Shown: positions 17,540 to 26,184 of the stretch, piece by piece
Numbering within the stretch: the stretch's first letter is position 1
How the letters are laid out: each line of letters opens with the position of its first letter
Assembly (NCBI GenBank): GCA_039028795.1
Contig: JBCCHJ010000025.1
Span: forward strand, 1-64,000
Direction of reading: 5' to 3'
Length of the DNA: 64,000 bases
Source of the DNA: Thermohalobaculum sp039028795
GTDB lineage: Bacteria > Pseudomonadota > Alphaproteobacteria > Rhodobacterales > Rhodobacteraceae
Notes under the pieces: model-generated
Databases searched by the model: none
Seen by the model: only the letters and a program-made list of their open reading frames with translations
Told to the model about the DNA's origin: nothing
Position numbers and translations under genes: made by a program

Positions 17540-18871
17540 ATGATGAGTGAGATTGGCACGACGCCCCGCGCCTTGAACGTCCCTTCGGGCCGGATATCCA
17601 GACTGGCACGTTTGGGATCCATGACCACTGGGGTTGTTGGCAACATGGCTGTATCCGGGTTGCGAGAGGTCGTGCGCGGAAACAGGCCAGCCTTCCAGGA
17701 CCTGTTGCTGACGCCCGGCAATGTCCGGCGCATTGCTGACGATCTTGCGCGCATGCGCGGGGCGGCGATGAAGATCGGTCAGCTCTTGTCCATGGATACC
17801 GGCGATATCCTGCCACCAGAGCTGAGCGAGATCATGGCCCGGCTGCGGGCTGACGCCGACTATATGCCGCCAAAGCAGCTTAAGGTCGTATTGAACAAAA
17901 ACTGGGGGCAGAATTGGCTACGAAACTTCGCCAGTTTTGATGTCCGCCCCCTAGCGGCCGCGTCGATCGGCCAGGTTCATCGCGCAACAACACGGGATGG
18001 GCGCGATATGGCCATCAAGGTGCAGTATCCGGGTGTTGCGCGCAGCATCGACAGCGATGTTGCGAATGTCGGCGCGCTAGTGAAGGTCTCTGGCCTGATC
18101 CCGCAGGGTTTCGAGTTGCAACCTTATCTGGACGAAGCGCGACGCCAGTTGCATCAAGAGGCAGATTACGAGCGTGAAGGGCGATGTCTGCAGGATTTCC
18201 GGCATCTCCTTCAGGGGGACGAGACGTTCATCCTGCCAGAACTCTACAATGACTATACTACGAATAATGTGCTTGCGATGTCTTTTGTGGAGTCGCGTCC
18301 GATCGAGGACGCCGGACATCTGCCTCAGGACCGGCGCAACTGGATCGTAGAACGGTTGGTGGAACTGTTGTTTCGCGAACTGTTCGAATTTGGTTTGATG
18401 CAGACGGACCCCAACTATGCCAACTATCGGTTTGACCTTGAATCAGACCGGATCGTTCTTCTGGACTTTGGGGCGACGCGGGCGTTTTCAACCAAAGTTG
18501 TGGAACAGTACCGTGGTCTCTTCCAAGCCGGGTTGGCCGGGGATACAGATAGGTTGCGCAATGCTGCCCTGGAAATTGGCTTCATGGTGCCGGAAACGGC
18601 GCTTCGGCATCAAGAAGCTATCGTTGGAATGATCGAAATGGTCTTCGCGGCAGTCCGCGATCAGCCCGAATTCGATTTCGCTGACACGACGCTGAGCCAG
18701 AAAATGAATGATGCGGGCTCGGCCTTAGCAGCGGATGGTTTCGTGCCGCCGCCAGTGCCGACGGATGTTCTTTACCTGCAGCGTAAATTCGGTGGGACAT
18801 TCCTATTGGCCAATCGATTGAAAGCAAAGCTTGCAGTACGGGAAATGATAGCTCGGTACGCCTCCACTTAG
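17540..18871 (+). CDS. ABC1/AarF/UbiB-family atypical kinase
   Basis: This 443-residue protein has the family hallmark KxGQ motif in AAMKIGQLLSMD, then LPPELSEIMARLRADAD, the alanine-rich loop in RPLAAASIGQVHRA and the lysine in DMAIKVQYPGV. The catalytic segment is LMQTDPNYANY, with DFGATR later supplying the metal-binding aspartate. Members act in ubiquinone biosynthesis or lipid homeostasis as ATPase-like kinases; this one resembles the COQ8/ADCK branch. The start is ATG 17540 or ATG 17543. It follows the IS scar and precedes the unusual toxin-like operon after a 285-bp gap in which I see nothing. Confidence 0.85.
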   Translation: MMSEIGTTPRALNVPSGRISRLARLGSMTTGVVGNMAVSGLREVVRGNRPAFQDLLLTPGNVRRIADDLARMRGAAMKIGQLLSMDTGDILPPELSEIMARLRADADYMPPKQLKVVLNKNWGQNWLRNFASFDVRPLAAASIGQVHRATTRDGRDMAIKVQYPGVARSIDSDVANVGALVKVSGLIPQGFELQPYLDEARRQLHQEADYEREGRCLQDFRHLLQGDETFILPELYNDYTTNNVLAMSFVESRPIEDAGHLPQDRRNWIVERLVELLFRELFEFGLMQTDPNYANYRFDLESDRIVLLDFGATRAFSTKVVEQYRGLFQAGLAGDTDRLRNAALEIGFMVPETALRHQEAIVGMIEMVFAAVRDQPEFDFADTTLSQKMNDAGSALAADGFVPPPVPTDVLYLQRKFGGTFLLANRLKAKLAVREMIARYAST

Positions 18872-19156
18872 TTATGTGTGCCGTGTTTGCGCCAGCAAGG
18901 AACAAGAAGGATTTTTGGGCGTAGATGCTTCGCTGATTTGAGTGTGCTTCTACAGTTTAGTTCCGGATTTGGTGCAATTTGCCAATCAACCTCAGGGCGA
19001 TTTAAAGGGTTACATGGTTCACTGCGCCGGGCGCCAAGGTCCTCAATGCGTCAAACTTTCATTTACTTCTAAGTGAGAAGCCGAACTAACTTTCTTGTGG
19101 AGATGCAGTACAAATTGCCACATGATTGACCTTCGGGGAAGAGTTAGGGGTCTCAA

Positions 19157-20644
19157 ATGCCGCTTGATCAAGATGCCATTGACGCACTCAAGTCGGAGCT
19201 TAACGTCGCTCGAAAGCGCGATTTGAACTTCGCCATATGCCTGGGCAAGAAACCTGAGGCGACTGTACTGAAGACCCACAAGGTCAAAGGCCCCGAGATC
19301 CTCCAAAGACAGGCCAAGAAGGAAGGGGAAACTACTAAGGTGTTCTCTGGCCTCATGAAAATTAAGAGTAAGGACATGCTCCTGACCTGCGAAGATCCAC
19401 CTCCGGGCGGTTCGGCAAAGAAGGTCAAGGTGTTCCTGAAGAGTATCGGCCTGAGCATGAAGGTCAAACTACTCAGTGCAGATGGTGAACTCCTGGAAGA
19501 CGATGGCCAAGATGAGGACTCCGAAGACATCGCGACCGCGTCGGTCGAGGAATCCGACCCCAACCAAGCCCGCTGGGAAGCCGCATCGAAGAAACTGACT
19601 CCGGAGATCCTGGCCGCGCTGCGGGACGGGCACAACGATGCATCGAAGCTGCGCGCGATGTGGGGCTACGCACAGGAAACAGCCGGCGACGGCGACTATG
19701 TGGGCGCGCTGAAGGTGCTGGCGCGGATCGCACCGATGTTGAAAGACACCGGCGAGGCCCCTGCCCCAGACGAGGTCAACCCCAATCGAGCACGCTGGCT
19801 GGAGGCGGTCGGCAAGCTGGAACCGGTCTACAATGCGGCCATGGCGGCCGGCGTCCCGGAGGCCGATAAGCTGCGCGCGGCCTGGGCGCTAGCGCAAAAG
19901 ACCGCCGACGCCGGCAAACATGCCGACGCGCTGAAGATCCTGACAAAGATCGCGCCGTCGTTGAAAGGCGCGGGCGCCCAAGCAACGCAGGATCAAGCCG
20001 CCGAGAAGGACGTCACCTCGAACACGACGGACAACCCGGATCCGCTGCTGGCGAAGTGGCAAACGATCGAGCGCGCGACCGCGGATCTGCTGCAACAGGC
20101 GCTGGGAAACAACCCGCCCAACCGCAGCAAGATCGAAGCCGCCTGGGCCATGGCGGTTGAAGCCGCGGGCGCCGGCGATCCCGCCAAAGCGATCAAGATC
20201 GTCGAACAGCTGGTGCCTGTGCTGAAGAACGCAGCCAATGCACAGCCCGACACCTCGGCCATTCCCGAAGGCATCGTGAAAAAGCGGCGCTTCATGATTA
20301 CGCGCTGGCAGAAGATCCCGGGCGAGATCAAGACAAGCATCGATCGGCTGCGCAACGCCATGATCGCCGAGGTCCCCGAAGAAGACCCCAAGGCGCTGGC
20401 CGATCAGATGCAGGCGAACCTAGATTCTTTCGTCGCCGCGATCCAGGACAAGATGGACGATGCGATCAACACCGGAGATCCGACCTACAAGTCCACGATC
20501 AAGCTGATCGACGACGCCGTGAAGGGCGTAAGCTCGTACGACCTGATCCAGCACATCAAGAACAATCCCTTCGATTCGAGCGCGGACGTCGAGACCGTGC
20601 TGCTGGACGCACTGAAAGAGATCCGCACCGAATTGGCCTCCTGA
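19157..20644 (+). CDS. W-repeat protein, first gene of toxin-like operon
   Basis: This 495-residue protein contains no family I can name. Residues 1-110 form a basic domain (DLNFAICLGKKPEATVLK, then LMKIKSKDMLLTCEDPPPGG). An acidic linker (DDGQDEDSEDI) follows. Then come three imperfect repeats of about 62 residues at roughly 136-197, 209-270 and 296-358. Each has the pattern R/K-W, a helical stretch, K-L/I-R/E-A-x-W-x-x-A, and D-A-L-K-I-L-x-x-I-A-P-x-L-K. The last 120 residues look helical and may hold a degenerate fourth copy. There is no signal peptide or membrane segment. It lies 26 bp before the large multidomain protein, so it may be its adaptor, chaperone or immunity partner. The codons are noticeably GC-richer than in the neighbours. 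Confidence 0.7.
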   Translation: MPLDQDAIDALKSELNVARKRDLNFAICLGKKPEATVLKTHKVKGPEILQRQAKKEGETTKVFSGLMKIKSKDMLLTCEDPPPGGSAKKVKVFLKSIGLSMKVKLLSADGELLEDDGQDEDSEDIATASVEESDPNQARWEAASKKLTPEILAALRDGHNDASKLRAMWGYAQETAGDGDYVGALKVLARIAPMLKDTGEAPAPDEVNPNRARWLEAVGKLEPVYNAAMAAGVPEADKLRAAWALAQKTADAGKHADALKILTKIAPSLKGAGAQATQDQAAEKDVTSNTTDNPDPLLAKWQTIERATADLLQQALGNNPPNRSKIEAAWAMAVEAAGAGDPAKAIKIVEQLVPVLKNAANAQPDTSAIPEGIVKKRRFMITRWQKIPGEIKTSIDRLRNAMIAEVPEEDPKALADQMQANLDSFVAAIQDKMDDAINTGDPTYKSTIKLIDDAVKGVSSYDLIQHIKNNPFDSSADVETVLLDALKEIRTELAS

Positions 20645-20670
20645 GCCAGGCAACTATAGGAGGCTGACCC

Positions 20671-23600
20671 GTGCCCTTCATGACCATCCCGCTGAACGAA
20701 GCCGCCGCGCCTCCGGGCACGCTTGCTATCATCAGGGGGGAACTCGCCCGATTTGCGCCGACCTTGGTGTTGCCCGCAGACAGCAACGTGCTCACCGTAA
20801 ACTGCAACGTGACAGAGTTCGCGTCCAAGGTCTCGGGCCCCATGAGCGGACCGATCGGGATGATGTGCGGTGTTCCGCTGGCGTCGAACAAGTTACCGCT
20901 GTTGATCGAAGCCTTCGGGACCGATGAATACAAGCGAAATTACTTCGACAGAACGCTGTTGGAGGAATCGCGCGACGCGTTCCGGGGCGCAGCCTACGCG
21001 CCCCCACCCCCCGGCCTGGCCGGCCACGCGATCCCGGATAACGGAGGGGACGCGGTCGAGGATCTGACGGAGAACTTCCCCGGAGTCTGCCTTGGCCGGG
21101 CCCATACTGAACCCAACAGTTTGGCGGCGTTGGGGGCCGCGCTGGATCAGGATAACCCCGCCAAGCTGTTGTTCCTGGAGGAATTCCAGGAGGAGTTGCA
21201 AGCGGACATCCACGCCTACCTGAATCAGGGCGATGACGTGCCGGACGTCATCCCAGCCCCATTGCAAGCCCGCATCGACTTTCTGCAGGCCAACATGGGT
21301 GTGGATTGGGCCCCGATCTTCCGCAAGGCCAAAGAGAAAGGCGTCAAGGTCTTCGGCATCGATTCCGAGGCCGCGCGCGAAGCCGAGGGCTTTGGGGGGG
21401 AGGCCTTTTCGGAACCGCGTATCGCAATGATGAACGCCGTGACCAAACGCGTCATGGACGCGGCCATGGCCCAGTACCCGGATGAAAAATTCGTCGCCGT
21501 CGTGGGGGCGGCCCACGCGCACACGCACCGGGGCGGAATCCACGGCGTCGCTCAAATGTACGGGGTGCCAGCGCTCAAGTTCGAAGACGACGGGACCTTC
21601 GGCCTGATCGACGAAGACACCGACTTGCGCGGGATCCCGACCAAGGCCGAACAGGGCTACATCGACAGGGTCATCGCACGGAAAGACCTAGAAGATGCCG
21701 TTGGGGAAGAGGGCGAGGCCGTCCGTGAACAAGTATTGGCCGATGCCAGGCGCATGGACGAAATGGGCGCCTTGCCCACCTACGAAGAAAGCCTTCTGCT
21801 CGAGCGTTATGTCGGACACGCGGTCGAGATCAAGGAGGGGGATTTCACGGCAGGCAACCTCAACCTAGACATGGTCGAGCTTGCCGGGCGCCAAGCGCTG
21901 CTGGACGAGAAAGCCGCCTTGCTGGTGCGGGCAAACGAATTGCTGGAAGCGATCGCAGATCCGCTGGGCGAATACGAGGGCGAGGATCTGGACGCTCTGA
22001 CGGGTAAGCGGGACCAGGCGCAGAACCTGATCACGCAAGGCAGCGTAAAGGACCTGCTGCGCGCCGTGGGCGAGCTGACCTTCGTAGACGAGACCTTGAA
22101 GGGGAATGCCCCGGATCCGGTCACCCAGCCGTCCTTGCGCGGATCGGCGGTGGGCGACAACATCGCGACCCTTGCGGTGGGGGCGCTGAACACCGCTGTC
22201 GATGACGCCACCCAGCTGTGGGACCAGTTGAACACCGCGATCACAACCGGCAACGCCGTCGCGCTGGGCGATTTGCTCGAGACGGCGCCCTATCTGTCGA
22301 CGGGACCGTTCCCGGGCGGCAAGAACCTGCTGCATGTCGTTGCCGAAAGCGAAAACGCCGCGCTGATCACCCTGGTCGCGACCGAGTTTCCGGCGCTGGT
22401 CAACTCATCGGACGCCGACGGCAACGCCCCCATCCATCTGGCCTGCACCAAGCGCTGGACGCCGGACGAACCCACCGACGCGACAGATGACCAGCAGGCG
22501 AACATCGACCGCCAGACTGCGGCGGTGGCGGCCCTGGTCGCCGCTGGAGCCAATGTTGATCGGGCGGGCAAGGGCGGAATGACGGCGATGCACCTCACCG
22601 CTCTCAACTATAATACCGCGCTGCTGCAGGATCTGTTCGATGCAGGAGCCGACAAGACCGCCACGGACGACCGAGGGTGGACCGCGCTCGAAACGTCGAT
22701 GGCCGCGACCAGCGGCTCGATCGAGGCGTGCTTCTACGCGCAGGACGACGTCAACCCGGAACCGCTGATCCCCGCGGACGAAACCCGCACGACCATCGAG
22801 ATCCTGATGGCTGCCACGCTGTGCGAAGATCCGGGCGACCAGGCACGGGTGCAGGAAGCCTACGAACAGGCCTATGCCGACGAAACGTTGCGCCCTATGC
22901 TGGATATGCTGGCATTGGACGCCGCGCGTCCCCGAACGGCCGATTCCACGGGCGGCAACAGGATCTTCATCGCGCATGGCGACAAGGGCCATGCCTTCAT
23001 CAAGACGATGGAAGGCGAGCCCGGGCCTACCTATAACGGCGCCTACGACAAGACCTATGGTGTGGTGCACGTCTCCACCGGCGATGGGGTGCCATCGCCC
23101 AAGGACTTTGCCGGCGTTCTGATGCACGAGCTGACGCACCGCGCAATGCATGTGGCCTACGAGCATGACCTCTTGCCCTTCGGCGACGACGAAGACGACT
23201 CCAAGGCCGCCTATCGCGAGGCGATCATCGCCGATGTCCAGCGCATGAACCTGACGACAGTAGCGCGGGGGCAGAAAGTCGACTCTGTCGAAGGTCGCAT
23301 CCGCGAACGGATCACCGACCGGATGCAGTCGTACACGAACCAACCGGGAGAAGGCGGCGGCGACGAGGTGCTGATGGAGGAATTCATCGTCAGCATCCCC
23401 CAGCTGATCGCCGAGTTCGGGCGCGACACCGTCGAAGGTTTGTGCCCCAACCTCTGCGCCCAGTTCGACCGAGTCGTGGAAAAGATCGGAGAGGTGACCG
23501 CGGAAGACGATCGCTTCAACGACTTCAGGGATTCGGTCGATAACACGGATGTCGACGTCGAGCTGCGCGATTTTCCCGACCCGGAGGCGTGGCTGTCCCC

Positions 23601-24408
23601 CGGGGGCGAGGCAATGGATCTGGACGCGCTGATGGCAAAGATCGGGACCCAGGCGCTGTTCACGGACCCGATGACGCCCAACCCGCAGTTCATGCGTGCC
23701 GAGGCGTTCGTCGAGGGAGAATTCCGGCTGGAGCCGATCACCATCCCCTTCACGCCTGAAGCCTACCTGCCCGCCGACCCCGCCGAACACGCACGCAAGA
23801 TGGCCATCGTGCGCGCCGCTCTCGAGAAGACGATGGCCCGCGATCACCTGACTCTGGAGATCAGCCCGGATGCCTTCCGGATCCTGATCGAGGAGACCGG
23901 CCGCATCGCGCGGGAGACCCCGCGCAACGACTTGAAGGCCCAAATCACGCTCTACACAGACAAATGGGTGTTACAGGCGAAGGAGCAGTACTTGTACGAA
24001 CGGCGTGAGCAGATGGAGGCCGACCCCGACCTCCGGCTCTCGCCCATCGAGCTGGCCGAATCCATCATCCTGGGCGCCGAACGCGAAGCCGCGGGGGAGG
24101 AACACGAAGGCGACTATGACGTGAACCGGGACAAACACGCGAGCATCGTCAAGAACCTGAAGCAGTACGTTATCGATCACCCCGAAGTACGCAATAGCGC
24201 CGCTGCCCAGGAAGAGTTCCTTGAGACATCGATCGCCCGGATGAACGAACGCCGCAGGAAGAGAGTAGGCCGCGCGCACGAAGCGATGCGCGTGAAGGAT
24301 GGACGTGGCCACCGCGACGACCACGTCAGCATCAACAAGGACGAAGCGCAGAAAGCCTGGATCGCCGCCGCCCGGACCATGGCCGCCGCGCCGCCGCCAG
24401 CAGTGTAA
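20671..24408 (+). CDS. large toxin-like protein: GxxH (TIKI/ChaN/EreA-like), ankyrin, HExxH peptidase
   Basis: This 1245-residue protein starts at the GTG at 20671, eight bases after AGGAGG. Residues about 130-300 carry two GxxH motifs (GRAH at 142-145, GAAH at 279-282), a glutamate in FLEEFQEEL near 170 and R250-I-A-M-M. That set and spacing match the TIKI/TraB/ChaN/EreA hydrolase fold. Residues about 520-680 hold ankyrin-like repeats (NLLHVVAESENAALITLV; GNAPIHLACTK; MTAMHLTALNYN; GWTALETSMA). A zincin motif HELTH is at 819-823, with a candidate third ligand in LMEEF near 903. The last 340 residues are unassigned. No signal peptide is present. The combination suggests a secreted or injected effector, but this is inference. 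It is translationally close to the W-repeat gene and ends inside a tRNA relic. Confidence 0.7.
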   Translation: MPFMTIPLNEAAAPPGTLAIIRGELARFAPTLVLPADSNVLTVNCNVTEFASKVSGPMSGPIGMMCGVPLASNKLPLLIEAFGTDEYKRNYFDRTLLEESRDAFRGAAYAPPPPGLAGHAIPDNGGDAVEDLTENFPGVCLGRAHTEPNSLAALGAALDQDNPAKLLFLEEFQEELQADIHAYLNQGDDVPDVIPAPLQARIDFLQANMGVDWAPIFRKAKEKGVKVFGIDSEAAREAEGFGGEAFSEPRIAMMNAVTKRVMDAAMAQYPDEKFVAVVGAAHAHTHRGGIHGVAQMYGVPALKFEDDGTFGLIDEDTDLRGIPTKAEQGYIDRVIARKDLEDAVGEEGEAVREQVLADARRMDEMGALPTYEESLLLERYVGHAVEIKEGDFTAGNLNLDMVELAGRQALLDEKAALLVRANELLEAIADPLGEYEGEDLDALTGKRDQAQNLITQGSVKDLLRAVGELTFVDETLKGNAPDPVTQPSLRGSAVGDNIATLAVGALNTAVDDATQLWDQLNTAITTGNAVALGDLLETAPYLSTGPFPGGKNLLHVVAESENAALITLVATEFPALVNSSDADGNAPIHLACTKRWTPDEPTDATDDQQANIDRQTAAVAALVAAGANVDRAGKGGMTAMHLTALNYNTALLQDLFDAGADKTATDDRGWTALETSMAATSGSIEACFYAQDDVNPEPLIPADETRTTIEILMAATLCEDPGDQARVQEAYEQAYADETLRPMLDMLALDAARPRTADSTGGNRIFIAHGDKGHAFIKTMEGEPGPTYNGAYDKTYGVVHVSTGDGVPSPKDFAGVLMHELTHRAMHVAYEHDLLPFGDDEDDSKAAYREAIIADVQRMNLTTVARGQKVDSVEGRIRERITDRMQSYTNQPGEGGGDEVLMEEFIVSIPQLIAEFGRDTVEGLCPNLCAQFDRVVEKIGEVTAEDDRFNDFRDSVDNTDVDVELRDFPDPEAWLSPGGEAMDLDALMAKIGTQALFTDPMTPNPQFMRAEAFVEGEFRLEPITIPFTPEAYLPADPAEHARKMAIVRAALEKTMARDHLTLEISPDAFRILIEETGRIARETPRNDLKAQITLYTDKWVLQAKEQYLYERREQMEADPDLRLSPIELAESIILGAEREAAGEEHEGDYDVNRDKHASIVKNLKQYVIDHPEVRNSAAAQEEFLETSIARMNERRRKRVGRAHEAMRVKDGRGHRDDHVSINKDEAQKAWIAAARTMAAAPPPAV

Positions 24409-24410
24409 CG

Positions 24411-24446
24411 CAGTCTACGATCTCCCAAGCGGCTGAGCTATGGGCC
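24411..24446 (-). other. 5'-half tRNA relic
   Basis: Read on the minus strand this begins GGCCCATAGCTCAG and continues TTGGGAGATCG, the acceptor and D-arm pattern of a tRNA. The 3' half (T-arm and CCA) is missing. The relic starts within a few bases of the stop of the large toxin-like gene. Fragments of this kind are left when an element integrates into, or is deleted beside, a tRNA gene. No amino-acid identity can be assigned. Confidence 0.5.
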
Positions 24447-24489
24447 TTTGAGTCTGAGATACTCTATTTGATCATGCTCTACTAAGCGT

Positions 24490-25335
24490 TCAGGCCGCCA
24501 GCGCGGCATCCAGCGTAGGTCCTTCCACCGTGATCCTGTGCATCAGCCGGCGATGCCCATGATAATCATTGGTGGCCTTATGCCAGGTTGCGCGGTTGTC
24601 CCAGATCACGATCGTGCCCGGCGCATAGCGGACTCTACAGGTATATTCTGGACTGGTTACGTGGCGTTCCAGAAAGTCGATCAGCGGGCGGCTTTCCGCC
24701 GCAGTCCAACCATCGAAATGGGTAGTGAATTGCGGGTTCACATAAAGCGCCTCGCGTCCCGATAGCGGGTGGCGGATCACCACCGGATGCAAGCTGTCCT
24801 GGGTGGCTGCTGCGGCATTCCCGATGCGCCCGTCTTTGCCGGTGTCGTCATTGCGCATCGCCGTGTCGCCGAAAACATGGCGCGACGAATGCCAGGCCTT
24901 CATGCCGCGGAGCGTTTCCTGCAGACCCTCTGACAGCCCTTCGAACGAGGTATACATCGAGGCGAAGGTCGTATCGCCGCCGGTCTCGGGCGTTTCGATA
25001 CAATGCAAGATCGAACATTGTGCGGGTGCCAGATCATAGGAGTGGTCGGTGTGCCATTCCTCGCCGATGGCGCGGGTTTGGTCGGCCTCTTTCAGCACCA
25101 TGGCAACTTTGTCATAGCCTGGTACCTTGGAGAAGAACCGGTTGACGTTAATGGGTGCGATCCGTTCCGCAAAGGCGATTTGATCATCTGGTGTGATGTC
25201 CTGGTCCCGTATCGCAATGACGGCATGGTCGGCGAAGGCTTGGAATATTGGGTCGAACTGCGCAGGGTCCCGAATGTCGGCGCCCAGAACTTCCGCACCC
25301 AGCCCGCCGGTCAGAGGTTTGATCTCTAATCCCAT
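24490..25335 (-). CDS. TauD/TfdA-family Fe(II)/2-oxoglutarate dioxygenase
   Basis: This 281-residue enzyme has the HxD iron ligands in EWHTDHSYDLAP, the distal histidine near RRLMHRITVEG and the 2-oxoglutarate-binding arginine a few residues later. The N-terminal PLTGGLGAEVLGADI is typical of the TauD/TfdA group. It hydroxylates a small organic substrate such as a sulfonate, aryloxyacid or related acid, with loss of CO2 from 2-oxoglutarate. AGGAGG lies just upstream of the ATG at 25335. The substrate is unknown; a neighbouring amidinotransferase on the same strand hints at guanidino- or amino-acid metabolism, though 440 bp separate them. Confidence 0.88.
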   Translation of the reverse strand: MGLEIKPLTGGLGAEVLGADIRDPAQFDPIFQAFADHAVIAIRDQDITPDDQIAFAERIAPINVNRFFSKVPGYDKVAMVLKEADQTRAIGEEWHTDHSYDLAPAQCSILHCIETPETGGDTTFASMYTSFEGLSEGLQETLRGMKAWHSSRHVFGDTAMRNDDTGKDGRIGNAAAATQDSLHPVVIRHPLSGREALYVNPQFTTHFDGWTAAESRPLIDFLERHVTSPEYTCRVRYAPGTIVIWDNRATWHKATNDYHGHRRLMHRITVEGPTLDAALAA

Positions 25336-25773
25336 GGTATCACCTCCTGTTTTGATTAGGGTGCGCGTTGCGGATCAATAGGTCAATATGTGGGTGAGAA
25401 CGGGCTTTTGAGAGCCACGGGTCAAGCCTGGAACAGAACCGTGAAATCGCGGCATGCCGAATGGTCGGACGAGCACTTTTCGTCATCCGGTTTTTAAAAT
25501 GGGCTCTTTTGGGGATCGCTTTCGGGCCAATGCTGGATGGAAGCTGGGATGGATGCACATGGCATCCCAAAGAGATAAAGGCGCGGCTAGCCGCTGAGGG
25601 TGGATCCAGCTCTCGAAGGACCCGGAGCTCGGGCGACGCTGAGACCTGCGGTTCACCGGATTTAACCGGTAAGGTGCAGATCACTGACATAAGCGCCCCT
25701 TGCTCACACGCGTGATGGCCCGGGTTCTACGGCGGAATGCTTAAAACTTGATGAAAGTTTGAGCTATCTCCAA
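25336..25773. other. intergenic region with a short palindrome, no gene
   Basis: I see no convincing gene in these 438 bp. A palindrome ACCGG-ATTTAA-CCGGT lies at 25655-25670, and the surrounding sequence (GGTTCACC before, AAGGTGCAGA after) has the character of a dispersed non-coding repeat. The small minus-strand frame at 25340-25690 is rich in proline, serine and arginine and has no recognisable start or domain. Confidence 0.45.
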
Positions 25774-26184
25774 TCAATCCTGTCTACTGGGTATCGCGAA
25801 ATCTTTTGGCGTGGCCTCGCATACGCCATGCGTCATCAGAGCTTTCGCGCCCCGATAGATCCTTTCACTGAAGAGATGCTCATCCTTTGTGCCGAATTGC
25901 ACCCTGATCCAGTCGCGTGAGCCTTCTGATCGGAACACCGCATCGCGGTTTGACCAGACTATTCCGAGACTTTGGGGCGGATCATCCGCACGGTGCAACA
26001 CACCTTTATCTTCAAACGACAGTTTGAAAGGTTCGGTCGGCACATTGCTGCGTCCCGCACACCCTATATGGATGTTCGCACAGTAGTTTGGCAGGGCCGG
26101 TCGACACTCCAGCCAGATCGCGCCGTCCGATGCGGCCGCTCCTGCCCAGGTAATCGCTATTGCTGCGGGAAGTAATCCTGGCAT
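25774..26184 (-). CDS. small secreted protein of unknown function
   Basis: This 136-residue protein has a hydrophobic N-terminus ending in an alanine-rich cleavage site (LLPAAIAITWAGAAASDGA), so it is probably periplasmic. The mature part has four cysteines (CRPALPNYC, HIGCAGR, VCEATPK) that could form disulphides. I do not recognise the family. Its start lies inside the last codons of the amidinotransferase gene (28-bp overlap, different frame), so the two are probably translated together. The function may be linked to that enzyme, but nothing in the sequence proves it. Confidence 0.6.
   Translation of the reverse strand: MPGLLPAAIAITWAGAAASDGAIWLECRPALPNYCANIHIGCAGRSNVPTEPFKLSFEDKGVLHRADDPPQSLGIVWSNRDAVFRSEGSRDWIRVQFGTKDEHLFSERIYRGAKALMTHGVCEATPKDFAIPSRQD

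Noticed and set aside
22405..23943. 512-codon minus-strand open frame inside the toxin-like gene
   Set aside because: It is antisense to clear ankyrin and HExxH coding and has no recognisable domain; high GC makes long antisense frames likely.
25340..25690. 116-codon minus-strand frame
   Set aside because: Low-complexity composition, no plausible start, and it covers a palindromic non-coding repeat.
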